From NCBI GenBank assembly GCA_030068075.1, contig CM057826.1:96399804-96463803 (forward strand): DNA of 64,000 nt, read 5' to 3'. Positions 34,737 to 52,699 of this stretch are shown one piece after another; position 1 is the stretch's first letter, and each line of letters begins with the position of its first letter. The position numbers and the translations under genes are program-made. The stretch is from Paguma larvata. Lineage: Eukaryota > Chordata > Mammalia > Carnivora > Viverridae. The notes beneath the pieces are model-generated. The model did no database searches, was not told the DNA's origin, and saw only the letters and a list, made by a program, of their open reading frames with translations.

Positions 34737-35250
34737 TCCCACTCTTTATATATGTGGTAACGGACAGTTTTGTTGTTTGTTTTTGTTGTTTTGCTGTTTC
34801 ATTTTCTTTCGTTTTGCTGTAACTTTTTTTTTTAATTGAAGTATACTTGACACACAATATTACATTAGTCTCTGGTGTATAACAGAGTGGTTCCATGAGT
34901 CTATATGTTCTACTATGCTGACCACAAGCGTAAGCCACCATCTGTCAGCACACCATCTATCACAATGCCACTGCGGGGATTCCCTGTGCTGGGCCCTTTC
35001 ATCTCCGGACGTATTCATTCCACAGCTAGAAGCCTGTACCTCCGCTCTCCTTCACCCGTTTTGCCCATCCCACTAATTCCCCTCTCCTCTGGCAACCATC
35101 AGTTTGTTCTTTGTATTTATGGATGTTTCTGCTTTTTGTTTGTTTATTCACTTGTTTTGTTTTTTAGATTCCACATATAAGTAAAATCATATGGTATTTG
35201 TCTTTCTCTATCCGACTTATTTCACGTAGTATGATACTCTGTTGCTCCAT

Positions 35251-35298
35251 CCATGTTGTTACAAAAGGCATGTTCCATGTTGTTACAAAAGGCATGTT
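35251..35298. repeat. 24-bp tandem duplication inside L1
   Basis: Two identical 24-bp units starting CCATGTTGTTACAAAAGG follow each other directly. Confidence 0.9.
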
Positions 35299-35649
35299 CA
35301 CTATTTTTTGTGGCTGATATTCCATTGGGTATCTATACGACAACTTCTTTATCTATTCATTTGTCTATGGACACTTGGGTTGCTTTCATACCTTGGGTAA
35401 TGTAAACAATGCTGCAACAAACATAAGGGTGCATATCTTTTTTTGAATTATCGTTTTTGTTTTCTTTGGTTAAATATCCAGTAGTGGAATTACTGGATTG
35501 CATGGTATTTCTATTTTTAATTTTTTGAGGAACTTCTATACTGTTTTCCAGTGTGTGCACTAATTTATATTTCCACCAACAATGCATGAGAGTTCTGTTT
35601 TCCTTCACATTCTTGCCAACACTTGTTATTTGTCTTTCTTCCTATTCTT

Positions 35650-35844
35650 TTCAATGTTTATTTTATTTTTGAGAGAGACAAAGTGTGAGCAGGGAAGGGG
35701 CAGAAAGAGAGGGAGACACGGAATCTGAAGCAACGTCCAGGCTCTGAGCTGTCAACCCAGAGCCTGACATGGGGCTTGAACTTGGAAACTGAGATCATGA
35801 CCCAAAGTCGGACGCTTAACCAACTGAGCCACCCAAGGGTCCCT
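35650..35844 (-). mobile_element. felid tRNA-Lys SINE inserted in L1
   Basis: Minus-strand copy ending GAGCCACCCAAGGGTCCC, between two halves of the L1. Confidence 0.92.
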
Positions 35845-37684
35845 ATTTCCTGTCTTTTTGATATTGGCCATTCTGACAGGTATAAGGTGATGATGATTAG
35901 TGATATTCAAGGTCTTTTCATGTGTCTGTTGGCCATCCGTATGTTTTCTTTGGAAAAATGTCTACTTGAGTCCTCTATTTTTTAATTGGATTTGGGTTTT
36001 TTTGTTTTGCTTTTTGTGTGTGGTTTTTGTTTGTTTGTTTGTTTCGTTTTGGTGTTTAAGTTTTTTATATATATTGTGGATGTTAATCTCTTACCGGGTT
36101 GCAAATATCTTCTTCCATTTATTAGGTTGCCTTTTTGTTTTATTGATGGTTTCCTTCACTGTGCATAAAGCTTTTCATTTTGATGTAATTCCAATGGTTT
36201 ATTTTTCTTTTGTTTCCCTTGCTTGCCTCAGGAGACGTATCTAGAAAAATGTTTCTATGCTCCAGGTCAAAGAAATTATTGCCCATGTTTTCTTCTAGGA
36301 GTCTTATGGTTTCATGTCTCACATTAAGGTCTTGAATCTATTTTGAAGTTATTTTTGTGAACAGTGTAAAAGCAAAGTGGTCCAGGTTCATTCTCTTGCA
36401 CGTAGCTATCCAGTTTTCCCAGCACCATGTGTTGAAGACACTGTCTTCTCCCCATGTATCTTCTTGCCTCCTTTGTTGTAGATTGACCATATGAATGCGG
36501 ATTTGTTTCTGGGTTCTCTACGCTGTGGCACTGATCTATGTGTCTGTCTTTGTGTCAGTACCATAGTGTTTTGATTACTATAGCTCTGAAGTATATCTTG
36601 ATATCTGGGATTCTGATGCCTCCAGCTTTGTTCTTCTTTCTCAAAATTACTTTGGCTTAATAGATATTTTAGTGAGTTCTTGGAGTAGCTACCTTTACAT
36701 TTCAACCACATACGTTAATTTATACTTAAAAACCTTCCTAAGGATATTTACACCAATGATGAAGCAGTTCTATCATTTCCAGTAATTTGCATATTTAAAG
36801 TAGGTTAGTTCTCTACCTAAACAGCAAATACCGTCAGATTTGCGAAGTTTAACAAAGGAAATGATCTTGATGGGCGACTCTTGTCTGCTCCCAAAATCCT
36901 TTTGGATTCCTTTAGAAATCTTGGTAAAGATCAAAGAAAAGTCTGTTGAACGGTTTGGGTCTCAAGGATTTCTTTTGTTTGTTTATTTAACCTTTGGTGT
37001 TTCCTTGCTCCTCCGCCTCCTCCTCTACTCTCCTCTCTGCCTCCCACAGTGCTCTCGGTGATGGTTTAACACTGCAGCACTCCTGATCACTTCACAATCT
37101 GGCAAGGCTGTTTTGTATTAGAAACCATGGTGGAGGATACAATTCTAATACCTCGTGGCCCCCAGTCACAGGGTAAAAGACTTACCAGAAATATCGTTCA
37201 CTAAATAGATCCGTTCCTACCTTTTGTCTGGCTATTACGAGAGGTAGAAACAGAAAGGCTTCCTAGGAGTTGCATGCTATCTAACATGTTGACGCAAAAG
37301 GCAAGAGTATAAACAGATCCTTGTCTTCTTGCTAAACTGCCAATTAGCAAACACTGATTCTCTTCCCTGCTTACTGAACACGTAAACTCATATGGCCCCT
37401 TCCTTATTTATGGAGTGTGTCAGTATGTTTATTTTCAGACTGATGTAGAGAGGCAGTACTCTCTTGGCTTTTCAAAGTACGAATTCTTTCACCCAAACAT
37501 GTAGAATCTTTAATAGACATCTGCAATTTTCTGCTTGGACAGTTTTCACTCATATTTTTAGGATCCAAAGGGCTATTTCTCTTCCAATAGCATCTTTTCA
37601 AGGCCATCTTGACATTTTAACAGTTATGGTTTTACAAATAAATAAAATTTTCTAAGTTTACAGTGCCCAAAGTGTTCAGGCTAG

Positions 37685-37792
37685 AGATGTAATACAGTTT
37701 TCTTTGCTGATTGTGCCTGCATTCCCCAAACAGGCTGCAAAAATGGCATTCAAGACTGTGCTGATTGGAGTGATGAAAATTTATGTGAATAG
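37685..37792 (+). pseudogene. orphan LDL-receptor class A-like frame (exon relic or retrocopy fragment)
   Basis: A 35-codon frame after an in-frame TAG ends with a TAG. It contains six cysteines and the core CKNGIQDCADWSDENLCE, which matches the C-terminal half of an LDLa module (NG-x-x-DC-x-D-x-SDE-x-x-C, with exactly eight residues between the last two cysteines). The second and third cysteines are only one residue apart, and the fourth and fifth are six apart rather than the usual five. A CAG at 37731-37733 could be a splice acceptor. An 18-A run begins about 70 nt after the stop, which would also fit a retrocopy. I know of no LDLa gene at this place. No partner exon was found. Confidence 0.4.
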
Positions 37793-39054
37793 AAGACTTC
37801 TAATCATTGTTTTGGAAAAGCTTTAAAAAACCTGTTATTAGTTACCTTAAGACTTCTCTCCAAAAAAAAAAAAAAAAAGACATATGTATCTTATTGGGGA
37901 GAGAGGAGCCTCCTAATGCATGAATCTGGGGTTATGTAATGGAGAAAAATGATTAGTAGAAATCAGACGCAGGCTTTAGTGACCTTCGGCCCATTTCTAA
38001 ACTCATTTCCAAATTTTAGAATGTAGCTTTCCGTCCTGGGCACCACAGGGTTACTACAGGAATGACACAAGTGTACTCTAGTTTAACTATTTCCACAAAG
38101 AAAAGGTATTAATCCTAAGAGTTCTCAGATCAAAATTCGATCTCTATCTCTTCACTAGCAGAGCCTTGGTTCCGATTCAGCGGAAAGCTAGTTTGGCCCA
38201 GGACCATCTTAAAAGTAGTGGACAACAGCCAGCATGTGGTGACAGCATCCAGAAGATCAATTAGATGAGAATCAGCTGCCCCTCTAAGCCGGCCAAGGCT
38301 TAAAATCCCTTCTAGTAGTTGCTGAGGTCCAAAGAGCAGACCTAGGGATGACTCTCATGCTACACACAACAGACTGCGTTGACCTGGCACAAACTATATT
38401 CACCTCTTGAAGATGACTTCCTTATCTGTACCACGTGGCTCTTTTGGGGGGATTATGATAACCAATAAGATTATATAAAACAAGTGATACAGAGCCTAAC
38501 ATATAATAGCCCCAAGAATTGTGGGCAATTAAAGAAGAATTATGAGGATATGGTAGATTGCAGTATTGTTCAAAGGTATTTGGTGTCCTGCTCTGAGGGA
38601 GTCTATTTCCCCAGTCCTTGTGGCCATCAGCCTGGACTCTGCATGCGACTTGCTCTGGCTGATGAAATTTGATACACGATGTGCATTGCTTCCTAACATA
38701 AGTTTGCAGAGCCAGATGGTTATTTGCCCTCTTTTCCCTGTCCTGAGATTAGCAATGTTCTGATTAGATGCTGTTTTGGAGTTCTCAAGGTTGTTGGAGA
38801 AGAGTCTCTGATAATGGGCAAAACAGAATTAACCCTACCCAGCATCTGCTAAAGAAGCAAGTTACCCTGTGTAGGCCGGGCCTGGAAACCTACTTGCATT
38901 TCTTCATTTAGTCCCTTTCCTGTACCTATTTTGGGCAAACACCTGGGAGGATATTCAGGTGGTAGCATAATCTTCCCACGCCCAAGTCAGCCCATCACTT
39001 TCACCCCAATTTCTTGGGAGGAGTTGAGAAAACCTCCAACTTAAAATCTCATCG

Positions 39055-39130
39055 ACTCAAAGCATGGCCAGTGGACCTGCGGCATCAGAATCACCTGGGA
39101 GTAGATGAGAAATGCAAACCCTCACATCCC
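39055..39130. mobile_element. MER5-like DNA-transposon fragment
   Basis: GGCATCAGAATCACCTGGGA followed by an ACATCCCACTCCAGGCC block. Confidence 0.55.
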
Positions 39131-39682
39131 ACTCCAGGCCTTCCCAATCTTCTGCCCTCCTTTAGTCATGCCACTTGGTCACTTACATACAAGTGTCATT
39201 TGCGAGTAACAGCTTTAAAAGCCAGCAAATGACCTACCATCTTCTCACTATGCCCGGAAGCTGCGGGGGGAAGGGTGGGGGGGGGAAGGGACCAGATACA
39301 GGCTGCCTATCATTCTGGGACCTGGAGTGACTTTGTAGCAGAGCCCAACCTGACCCACAATACTCTGGAAACATGTACTTCTTTGTAATTTTGTAAACCA
39401 TTCAGACTGTGGAGTCCCTGTTACTGTAGCAGTGTACTTTAACAAGACTGACACAGTCTTTCCAAATAATACAATGCTCAAGTGTGCAGATACTGTCTAC
39501 ACGAGCATTTCCTTTTTTGTAATTTACTTATAGTGACTCTTGGATATAGCTGCAGAGTACCCTCAAAAGGTACTTGCAAATTATTACAGAAATTTAAAAT
39601 TCTTATTGTTCCAAGAAAGACAATTTTTTCACCTGGCCTTAATGCAGATGACACATTTATTTTAATTGCCATTTGTAAATTT

Positions 39683-39884
39683 AAAAACAATTTTTTTTTC
39701 ATGTTTATTTATATTTGAGAGACAGAGTGTGAGCAGGCGAGGTGCACTGAGGGAGGGAGACACAGAATCCGAAGCAGACACCAGGATCTGAGCTGTCAGC
39801 ATAGAACCCGACACAGGACAAACCACAAGATCATGACCTAAGCTGAAGTCGAGCACCCAACCGGCTGAGTCACCCATGTGCCCC
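39683..39884 (-). mobile_element. felid tRNA-Lys SINE with 16-bp duplication
   Basis: TGCCATTTGTAAATTT stands at 39667-39682 and 39885-39900 around a minus-strand copy. Confidence 0.94.
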
Positions 39885-40053
39885 TGCCATTTGTAAATTT
39901 TTAAGTTACTTCAACATTATGATTGCTAATACAATTTTCTTTAAGTAGCCTCATATTGAGAGAACTTTTGGGGATGATGTCCTGATTGGGGTACAGGCAC
40001 AAGTATTGGGTATTAAATTTCTTGCAATTTGTACACATATTTTTCCTGTGTCT

Positions 40054-40112
40054 AAGCCCCATGTTGGGTGCAGAGATTTCTTAAAATAAAATCTTAAAAA
40101 TAGATAGTAAAT
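40054..40112 (+). mobile_element. tail of an older carnivore SINE
   Basis: TAAGCCCCATGTTGGGTGCA, GAGATTTCTTAAAATAAAATC. The head is missing. Confidence 0.65.
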
Positions 40113-40664
40113 ATTTTTTAAAAAGAACAAAGTAGCCCTATTATTTTAAAGTGTTACCACTTAAATTTAATTAAGACAAGGTGGCATTCCTAATACAAAC
40201 AATACTTTTTTCAGATGTCTTACAGAATATCCTACAAAGGAATTAAGAGAATTCTTTCCCTTTTTCCAGGTAACTTTGGGTTACAACTACAAAATGGAGC
40301 TACTACTCCCTATTTCATAGATTGATTAAATGAGAGAAAATTAAGTGCAATAATATATTAAAAGCACTTAGTATACATTTACAAGATAAACAATATTAAG
40401 AGAAAAAACTCGTGCTCAAAGAAGTATTTCATTTTCATTTTATAATGATACCCATTACATAAACCACTGTAGCCCTGAGGACTCTTGGAGAAAAGTTTTA
40501 AAACAGAACTTTCTATCACCTTTGTTACATTATATGGCCATTTAAAAGCTTTAATCAAATTTCATCCAAGATTACCAGCTGTATTACATGCCATGATTAG
40601 CTTTCTATGAGTAACTTTGCTTTCGGTGTACAAAATCAGTGTCAATGAAATAAAAAATAAAACC

Positions 40665-40924
40665 ATATACTAGGCAAAGAACTTTATTAATCTTGTTTCA
40701 AACTTTATTCCCAGGCTTCTTCAGCTTAATTAGCTGCAAAGAATGAATTGTGTATAAGCAAAAACTGAAAAGAGCTGCAGTGTCCAAGGGGCTTGGGCTT
40801 AAAAATATTAGAGATCTAGATTTTATCAGATCCATGAACAAAATTTTTAAAAAGCAGTCATAATATAAAATAGCAGCTCCCAGTAACTTCTTCAAGTTTT
40901 ATCTTCTACAGAAGTTGACTCAAT
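40665..40924 (-). other. BTF3: BTF3 3' UTR
   Basis: About 260 nt follow the TGA on the minus strand, with two AATAAA signals near the end. The cleavage position is estimated from the last signal. Confidence 0.75.
40683..40688 (-). terminator. BTF3: BTF3 polyadenylation signal
   Basis: AATAAA on the minus strand (context ATTAATAAAG). A second AATAAA lies at 40704-40709, 16 nt upstream in the transcript. Confidence 0.7.
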
Positions 40925-47033
<6,109 letters not shown>

Positions 47034-48548
47034 CGCCTTCCTCTCCTCAGCCCTGTCCCTCCCTGTCTCGCGCTCCTTCCGGGCACTTCCCGCCCCCGTT
47101 CCCGTCCTCCTCCCACGCCGGCGTCCAGAGCCTTTTTGTACCTTGTTGGAGCGGAAATGGGACCGCGCGGGGGACTAGGGTTGGTGCTCAGGGGGTCTCG
47201 GGTGGACCAGCTGAGATTAGGCGCACACACGCGGGGACGCAAGATGGCAGCTAGAGGGAGGCCGGAAGTGATGCAACGCGGCTTCCTCCAAAAGTCAGGA
47301 AACGGACTTCGCTGCGAGCTCAGTTCATCGCTGCGCAGGCGCGACTGCAGGCTCCGGCTCTTGTGACGGTCCGGCAGGTCACATTTCTCGTCAGCGCGGG
47401 CCAGGTGGCAGCGCGAGTAGTCCTGGGAAAGACCCTAGAGGAGTCAGAAAGAACTGTTCTTTGCACAGTTAGGGTTCAGTAAGTCGGCCCTGATCCCCAG
47501 ATTCTTTACCTTCAGCAGAAAGGGCAATTCTCATTTGCGGAAACGCTTGCGGCGCCCGCGTGCGCTCACGTCTTTAGTCTCTCTAGCTCGCTGGGTGGTG
47601 TAAATTGGAGCTGTCTGAATGTTTTCGAATTTACCCCCCGGCCGAAATAAGCCTTAAACAAGACTTTTTGTCCAAACGTTGTCAAAATAAGTTAATTTTG
47701 CCTTCTAGGGTGCGAAGATTTGGGGAGGTTAAGGATCATGGTTCACAGTTTTCTGGTTTGAGAGTTCAGAATGCATTCCCGAACCCCACTCCTTCAAAGC
47801 GGTTCAGTCGGATTGGGGACGGAACCGTTAATCCGCATTTCAGCAAAAATAGCAGGTACCACCTGAGACCCCTGTACTTGATTATCTTACTTGTTTCTTT
47901 AACAGACAAAAAGTTGACTCCTTGATCTTAGTTGGTATGGATTTTACAATTAGCGATTCACAATTGAACAAACTTTGTTCCTAGGTAATGCAATCAAAGG
48001 AGAACTTCGTGTCCGGTGTGTTAGAGACTGCTTTTCTGGTGTGAGTTAAAATTTTCTAAACGGTAGGACAAGCTTTAAGACAATCTTAACATCAAACTTA
48101 CGTTTTAAAACGGCGATTTAAATCGGAATGCCCTCTGGTCAGCCTTTTCGTGGTCTTAGCTATGAAAAGCCTTCGCAGGTTCAAAAATAAGTACCAGTTC
48201 TTTAAGAAAAATACAATTTACATAGGGAAACTTGTGTAGGTGCAGATTTCTCGCTAAGGTTAATCTTTTTGTTTTTGTATGCTTTTCACATGTACATTTG
48301 TTAAAATGTGATGTCTCTTAAGAAAATAGGACTATTGTATTACTTTCTTGGGATAATTGTAACAGTTGCTATTGTCTTAAAAAACAATGTTGCTCCTATA
48401 TGACACAAGTTTACTACAGAAAAAGATGTACTATTATTAGTACATGTGCGTTATTGTAGAGGTCAAAATGACAGTGCAAACATCATTCAGTGCTATAGAA
48501 ATACTACAAATTATAAAGAAATCCTCCCTTTTTAAAAGTATGTCTTTG

Positions 48549-48770
48549 GGGCGCCTGGGTGGCTCAGTCGGTTGAGCGGCCGACTTCGGCTCAGGTCATG
48601 ATCTCACGGTCTGTGAGTTCGAGCCCCGCGTCGGGCTCTGTGCTGACGGCTCAGAGCCTGGAGCCTGCTTGGGATTCTGTGTCTCCCTCTCTCTCTGCCC
48701 TACCCCTGCTCATACTCTGTCTCTATGTCTCTCAAAAATAAATAAAATGTTAAAAAAAATTTAAAAAAAA
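48549..48770 (+). mobile_element. young felid tRNA-Lys SINE with 14-bp duplication
   Basis: Near-consensus copy (GAGTTCGAGCCCCGCGTCGG intact with its CpGs). AAAGTATGTCTTTG stands at 48535-48548 and 48771-48784. Confidence 0.97.
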
Positions 48771-49145
48771 AAAGTATGTCTTTGTTCGAGAACAGATTTT
48801 TTTCCCTTCTTCCATGTAACACCAAGGGCATTTGAAACTGCCTATTCATATAATGTTTTCTGAACATATACATAAACACAAGATTCTTCCGCCTACTTGT
48901 CACCTGATTCACCTTTTGTACACCTGTTTTCCAGAACTATCCCAGGTTATTTTTTATTTTCCTTTGACTCCTATGTTTGTCTTGTTCTTTTCTAATTTTA
49001 AGACTTTTATCACGTTGAAAATCATGAAAAGTGCCCTAATAGTAGGAGAAGAAAATTTTGAATTTTTGACTTGTGCTGCTACATTTGCTTATTTTGTGAA
49101 GGGTTAGGAAATTCAGATTCTGCTAATAGTTATATACCAGGTTTT

Positions 49146-49544
49146 ATTTTTTATTCTTTTTATATTTATATTTAATATAGTTTATTGTCAAATTAGTTTT
49201 CATATAACACCCAGTGCTCATACCAACAAGTGCCCTCCTCAATGCCCATCACCCACTTTTCCCTCTGTCCCACCCCCCATCAACCCTCAGTTTGTTTTCA
49301 GTATTCAAGAGTCTCTTATGTCTTCCTCCCTCTCTGTGGCTTTTTTTTTCTTCCCCTCTTCCCCTCCCCCCTGGTTTTCTGTTAAGTCTCACAAAGCCCA
49401 CCTATGTGTGAAAACATATGGTATCTGCCTTTCTCTGCCTGACTTATTTCACTTAGCATAATACCTTTCAGTTCCTTCCATGTTATTGCAAATGGCCAGA
49501 TTTCATTCTTTCTCATTGCCAAGTAGTATTCCATTGTGTATATG
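49146..49544 (-). mobile_element. 5'-truncated felid L1 3' end with duplication
   Basis: TACCAGGTTTT flanks it at 49135-49145 and 49545-49555. The body reads as antisense L1 3' UTR (CAACCCTCAGTTTGTTTTCA, GACTTATTTCACTTAGCATA). It is short, recent and lacks ORF2. Confidence 0.88.
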
Positions 49545-50479
49545 TACCAGGTTTTTAAGAAAAGTAACTGAAAGGATTTTTTAACTCCAAAAATTACTTA
49601 GTTGCTATCTTATTCAGTGGTGACAAAAGACTAATTTACAATCTATGGCAAATAAAAATTACTGGCTCCCACACTGAACTGCTTTGCTGGAACAAACCAA
49701 ACCTAAGACTCATTTACTCAAGCATTCAACATGGCCTGTGTCAATAGAGTAGTCAAGAAAGGGGAAACCTGTTTGCTCTCCTTGGTTTATAGTTTATGGT
49801 CTAATCAAAGTCCATGAATTGTTTGCACCTCTCAGTTGGATTTCAGTTAGCTTCAGCAAGAGCTAAAATATTTACTTTGTATAATATTTATTAAGAGTCC
49901 ATTTTGACTCACAAGAGGTATTGGAAATCACTGAGAATAAATATTCCCATGCTTCTAGTGGCTTTGTGATCTGGCCTTTGACTGATAGCCACAATGGGCC
50001 TTTTTTTTTTCACGTGTTTGTTTCTAAACCTGCTTGAACTTCTCTTCTAATATACCCAGCTTTGTCAAGTTAACGTCTGCACCTCATGTAGCCTTTGTTT
50101 TAAATGTCTCAGGAAAACCTTCTCTGACACCCTCCACCCCATTTTAAGTTACCTCCATCATTGTTATCTTTAGTTATGGTACTTTATTAAATGCAGAATG
50201 GCGGTTTGATAATTTTGTTGAGTTAATGGACAATTGAACCTGGCACCTTAATAACCATTTCTACCAGGTTAATGTTGAGTGTTGGCTCTTTAACAGTTGG
50301 ATCCTCAAACAACTCTTAGGAATTCTCTTATGAGGTAGGTTCTTCCCATATTAGTTTACATATTACTGGCCATCTAACTAAAGCTTTGAGAATCAAGATG
50401 TGAAGATTGACACAACCTCATCTTCCCTCCATCAATTCTACCATTTTTATATATCTGAACCTATAAATATTGCCTTCCT

Positions 50480-51065
50480 TCTTACGACACACAGGAGAAA
50501 TATTCCCTTTACTTGTACATTTGTGTATTTCATTCAGGACCTTGACTTTGCTGTTACATCCCTCCTATATCTCTTTTCCCCATTTCAACTAGATCAATCT
50601 CCCTGTACACTAATATGCCACAGTATCATGTATCTCAAAAGAGAGGAAAATGAGAGACTCTTTTTGACCTCTATACCCCTTCAGCCACTACTTAATTTTT
50701 GTGTTCCCTTTTATAGCAAAATCTTTCCAAAGAATTGTCTAAACCTCCATCTTGACAAATCCAAAAGGTAAATTGCTCATTCATTTTTTAGCCGTTAGGT
50801 AGTATTTGACACACTTGGCTACTTCCACCTTTTTGAAACTTTTTTTTCTCTAGGCTCCCAGAACCTCTCGCTTCCTGATTTCCTCTTACTGGCATCTCAG
50901 TCTACTTTGCTGTACCTTATTTTTCTTTTAAATATTAGAGTTGCTTACATTTTAGTCCTATGTTCTTTTTGCCTATGCTCTCCCTAAACATTTTCATCCA
51001 TTCCCGTGGCTTTAAATGTCATCTTTAGTTTGATCAGTCCCAAATTTATAATTCCAACCCCAAGT
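50480..51065 (+). mobile_element. L2 fragment
   Basis: CTCGCTTCCTGATTTCCTCT, CAGTCTACTTTGCTGTACC, CGTGGCTTTAAATGTCATCT and CCCAAATTTATAATTCCAAC follow L2 order. Confidence 0.65.
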
Positions 51066-51285
51066 TTTTGAATATCAGACTGAATTTGTTTTTTACATTA
51101 TTGTGGGAAACTTCAAATACATTGGAATACAAATAATAAAAGGAACTTCCATAGAACCATTACACAGTCTCAACAGTTATTAATACATATATACTTTTTT
51201 TTCCCTTCAATCTTGAGGATTTTATTTCAGAAAACTTCTGTAAGGTCTCTCTGGAAGAAAGACACAGAAAGTTGAGTGCTGGGAA

Positions 51286-51303
51286 AAGGAGGAGGAGGAG
51301 GAG
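51286..51303. repeat. (GGA)n simple repeat
   Basis: About six GGA units. Confidence 0.9.
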
Positions 51304-51432
51304 CAGAGGGTATTTTTGTTTTGCAGAGAACCCTGGAATAGAAGCAGTTCAGTGAAGATGGGGAGAGAAGTGTGCTAAAGTATGCTCTAAAGGGAAAGAA
51401 TTACTGGTCATAGGGATGGTCCAAAGCATTTT

Positions 51433-51547
51433 TCATTTTTTTAAATTTATTTTTCTTGGTAATCTCTACACCCAACATGAGGCTGGAACTCATAACCCCA
51501 AGATCAAAAATCCCATACTCCTTCAACTGAGCCAGCCAGGTGGCACC
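51433..51547 (-). mobile_element. older short carnivore tRNA-Lys SINE
   Basis: ATCTCTACACCCAACATGAG, then GAGCCAGCCAGGTGGCACC at the head end. Confidence 0.75.
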
Positions 51548-52485
51548 AAAACATCTTTAAAAAAATCTCAGTCACCTAATATAGTCTCTATTTCTGAGAC
51601 CAGAGTGGAACCAAGGAGGTCAATTGCTTTTTTATAAGAAAAAATAAAAACTTTGAATGTTTAATTGCTGGGGGGGTGGGGAGAAAGCTCCCTGAAAATA
51701 AGTTGCTCTCAGAATATATATTGTCTGCAGTCAGATAAGGATGATAAATGGGTAGGAAGCTTCTGGAGAGTCACGAAAGCAAAGTGTGGAAGTCTGCGTG
51801 ATCCCAATTTTGCTGATTATTTAGCGTACAGTTTATTAAAAACACTAAAATATCTTCAATGGCTTTCACAGCTATGTAATCCTCCCCAATCCTATTATCT
51901 TCATCAAGTCTTTCACATTCCTTCAGATAATAAACACTTTATAGAGGCCAATTTTTCTTTTCAACAGTTGCTAGTATTGATTAGTTGTACTTCAGTTTCT
52001 CTATGCTTATATGCCGAGAATTCAGTAGGAGCCTTCTTGTGAATAGGATAAATCAAAGTGAGAATTGTATCTTATGCCAGAGTAGAAGCAAGTGCTACTG
52101 TAACAGCTCGTCAATATGGCTGATGGAGTTTGTTGCTGCTTTCAGCATTTTGGTATTAAAACTGATGTGGCAATAAGAGGAAGAGGAATGACAAACTGGT
52201 AAACTTTAGTTGCTTTAGTGAGTTTGTGGAATTGTGATTTATAAAGACAGGAGAGGAGTTGGCATATAAAGAACAGGAATATAGAGAACTTCAAGGCAAC
52301 TCAAGTCCTGCAGAAAAAATGTATCTACCGGCTTATTTGTACATCTTTTAAGTTACTGGAAAATACTGTCAACAAGGTAGTAATATAAACTTGATGTCCT
52401 TTTTAAACAAATAGCATAATATAATATTTGCTAACTTTGCCAACATCCAACATCCTTGTTTGCTTTTCTTGGGAATCTGAACTTG

Positions 52486-52699
52486 TTTTTTTGGTTTTTG
52501 GTTTTTGGTGGTTTTTTTGCTTATTTTTGAGACAGAGACAGAGCGCAAGCAGGGAGGGACAGAGAGAGAGGGAGACATAGAATCCGAAGTAGGCTCCAAG
52601 CCCAGCCCAAACTCAGCACAGAGCCCAAACTCAGGAACTCGCAAGATCATGACCTGAGCTGAAGTTGGACTCTTAACCGACTAAGCCGCCCTGGTGCCC
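52486..52699 (-). mobile_element. felid tRNA-Lys SINE
   Basis: Minus-strand copy ending CTGGTGCCCC, flanked by TGAACTTG on both sides. Confidence 0.92.

Larger units (their letters stand above)
34818..36665 (-). mobile_element. L1 3' region, interrupted by a SINE
   Basis: Read on the minus strand it runs from the decayed end of ORF2 (near 36660) through the 3' UTR (near 34820). Phrases such as CCATTCTGACAGGTATAAGG and ATGTGTCTGTTGGCCATC are standard antisense L1. ORF2 has many stops and frameshifts. A SINE (35650-35844) splits it. Confidence 0.88.
17531..40660. other. intergenic interval between ANKRA2 and BTF3, repeat-rich, no supported gene
   Basis: The two genes point at each other across about 23 kb. 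SINEs, L1, L2, MIR, MER5-like and LTR-like pieces (listed separately) fill much of it. Unique AT-rich stretches with nothing recognisable include about 17.6-18.55, 24.0-24.9, 27.5-28.45, 32.75-33.95 and 36.7-37.6 kb. No multi-exon gene could be built on either strand. Confidence 0.7.

Noticed and set aside
34540..34941. 133-codon minus frame with [20 protein letters not shown]
   Set aside because: This is the conceptual translation of the tRNA-Lys SINE; the same peptide appears at 7085, 16694, 21934, 48559, 56535, 61279 and other SINE copies.
35900..36244. 114-codon hydrophobic plus-strand frame
   Set aside because: It is antisense to L1 ORF2 and 3' UTR sequence; the T-rich strand gives leucine/phenylalanine-rich frames that mimic membrane proteins.
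47396..47416. Second CTCF-like match (CCAGGTGGCAGCG) upstream of BTF3
   Set aside because: The 5' half of the core differs at two or more important positions, so it was not listed as a site.
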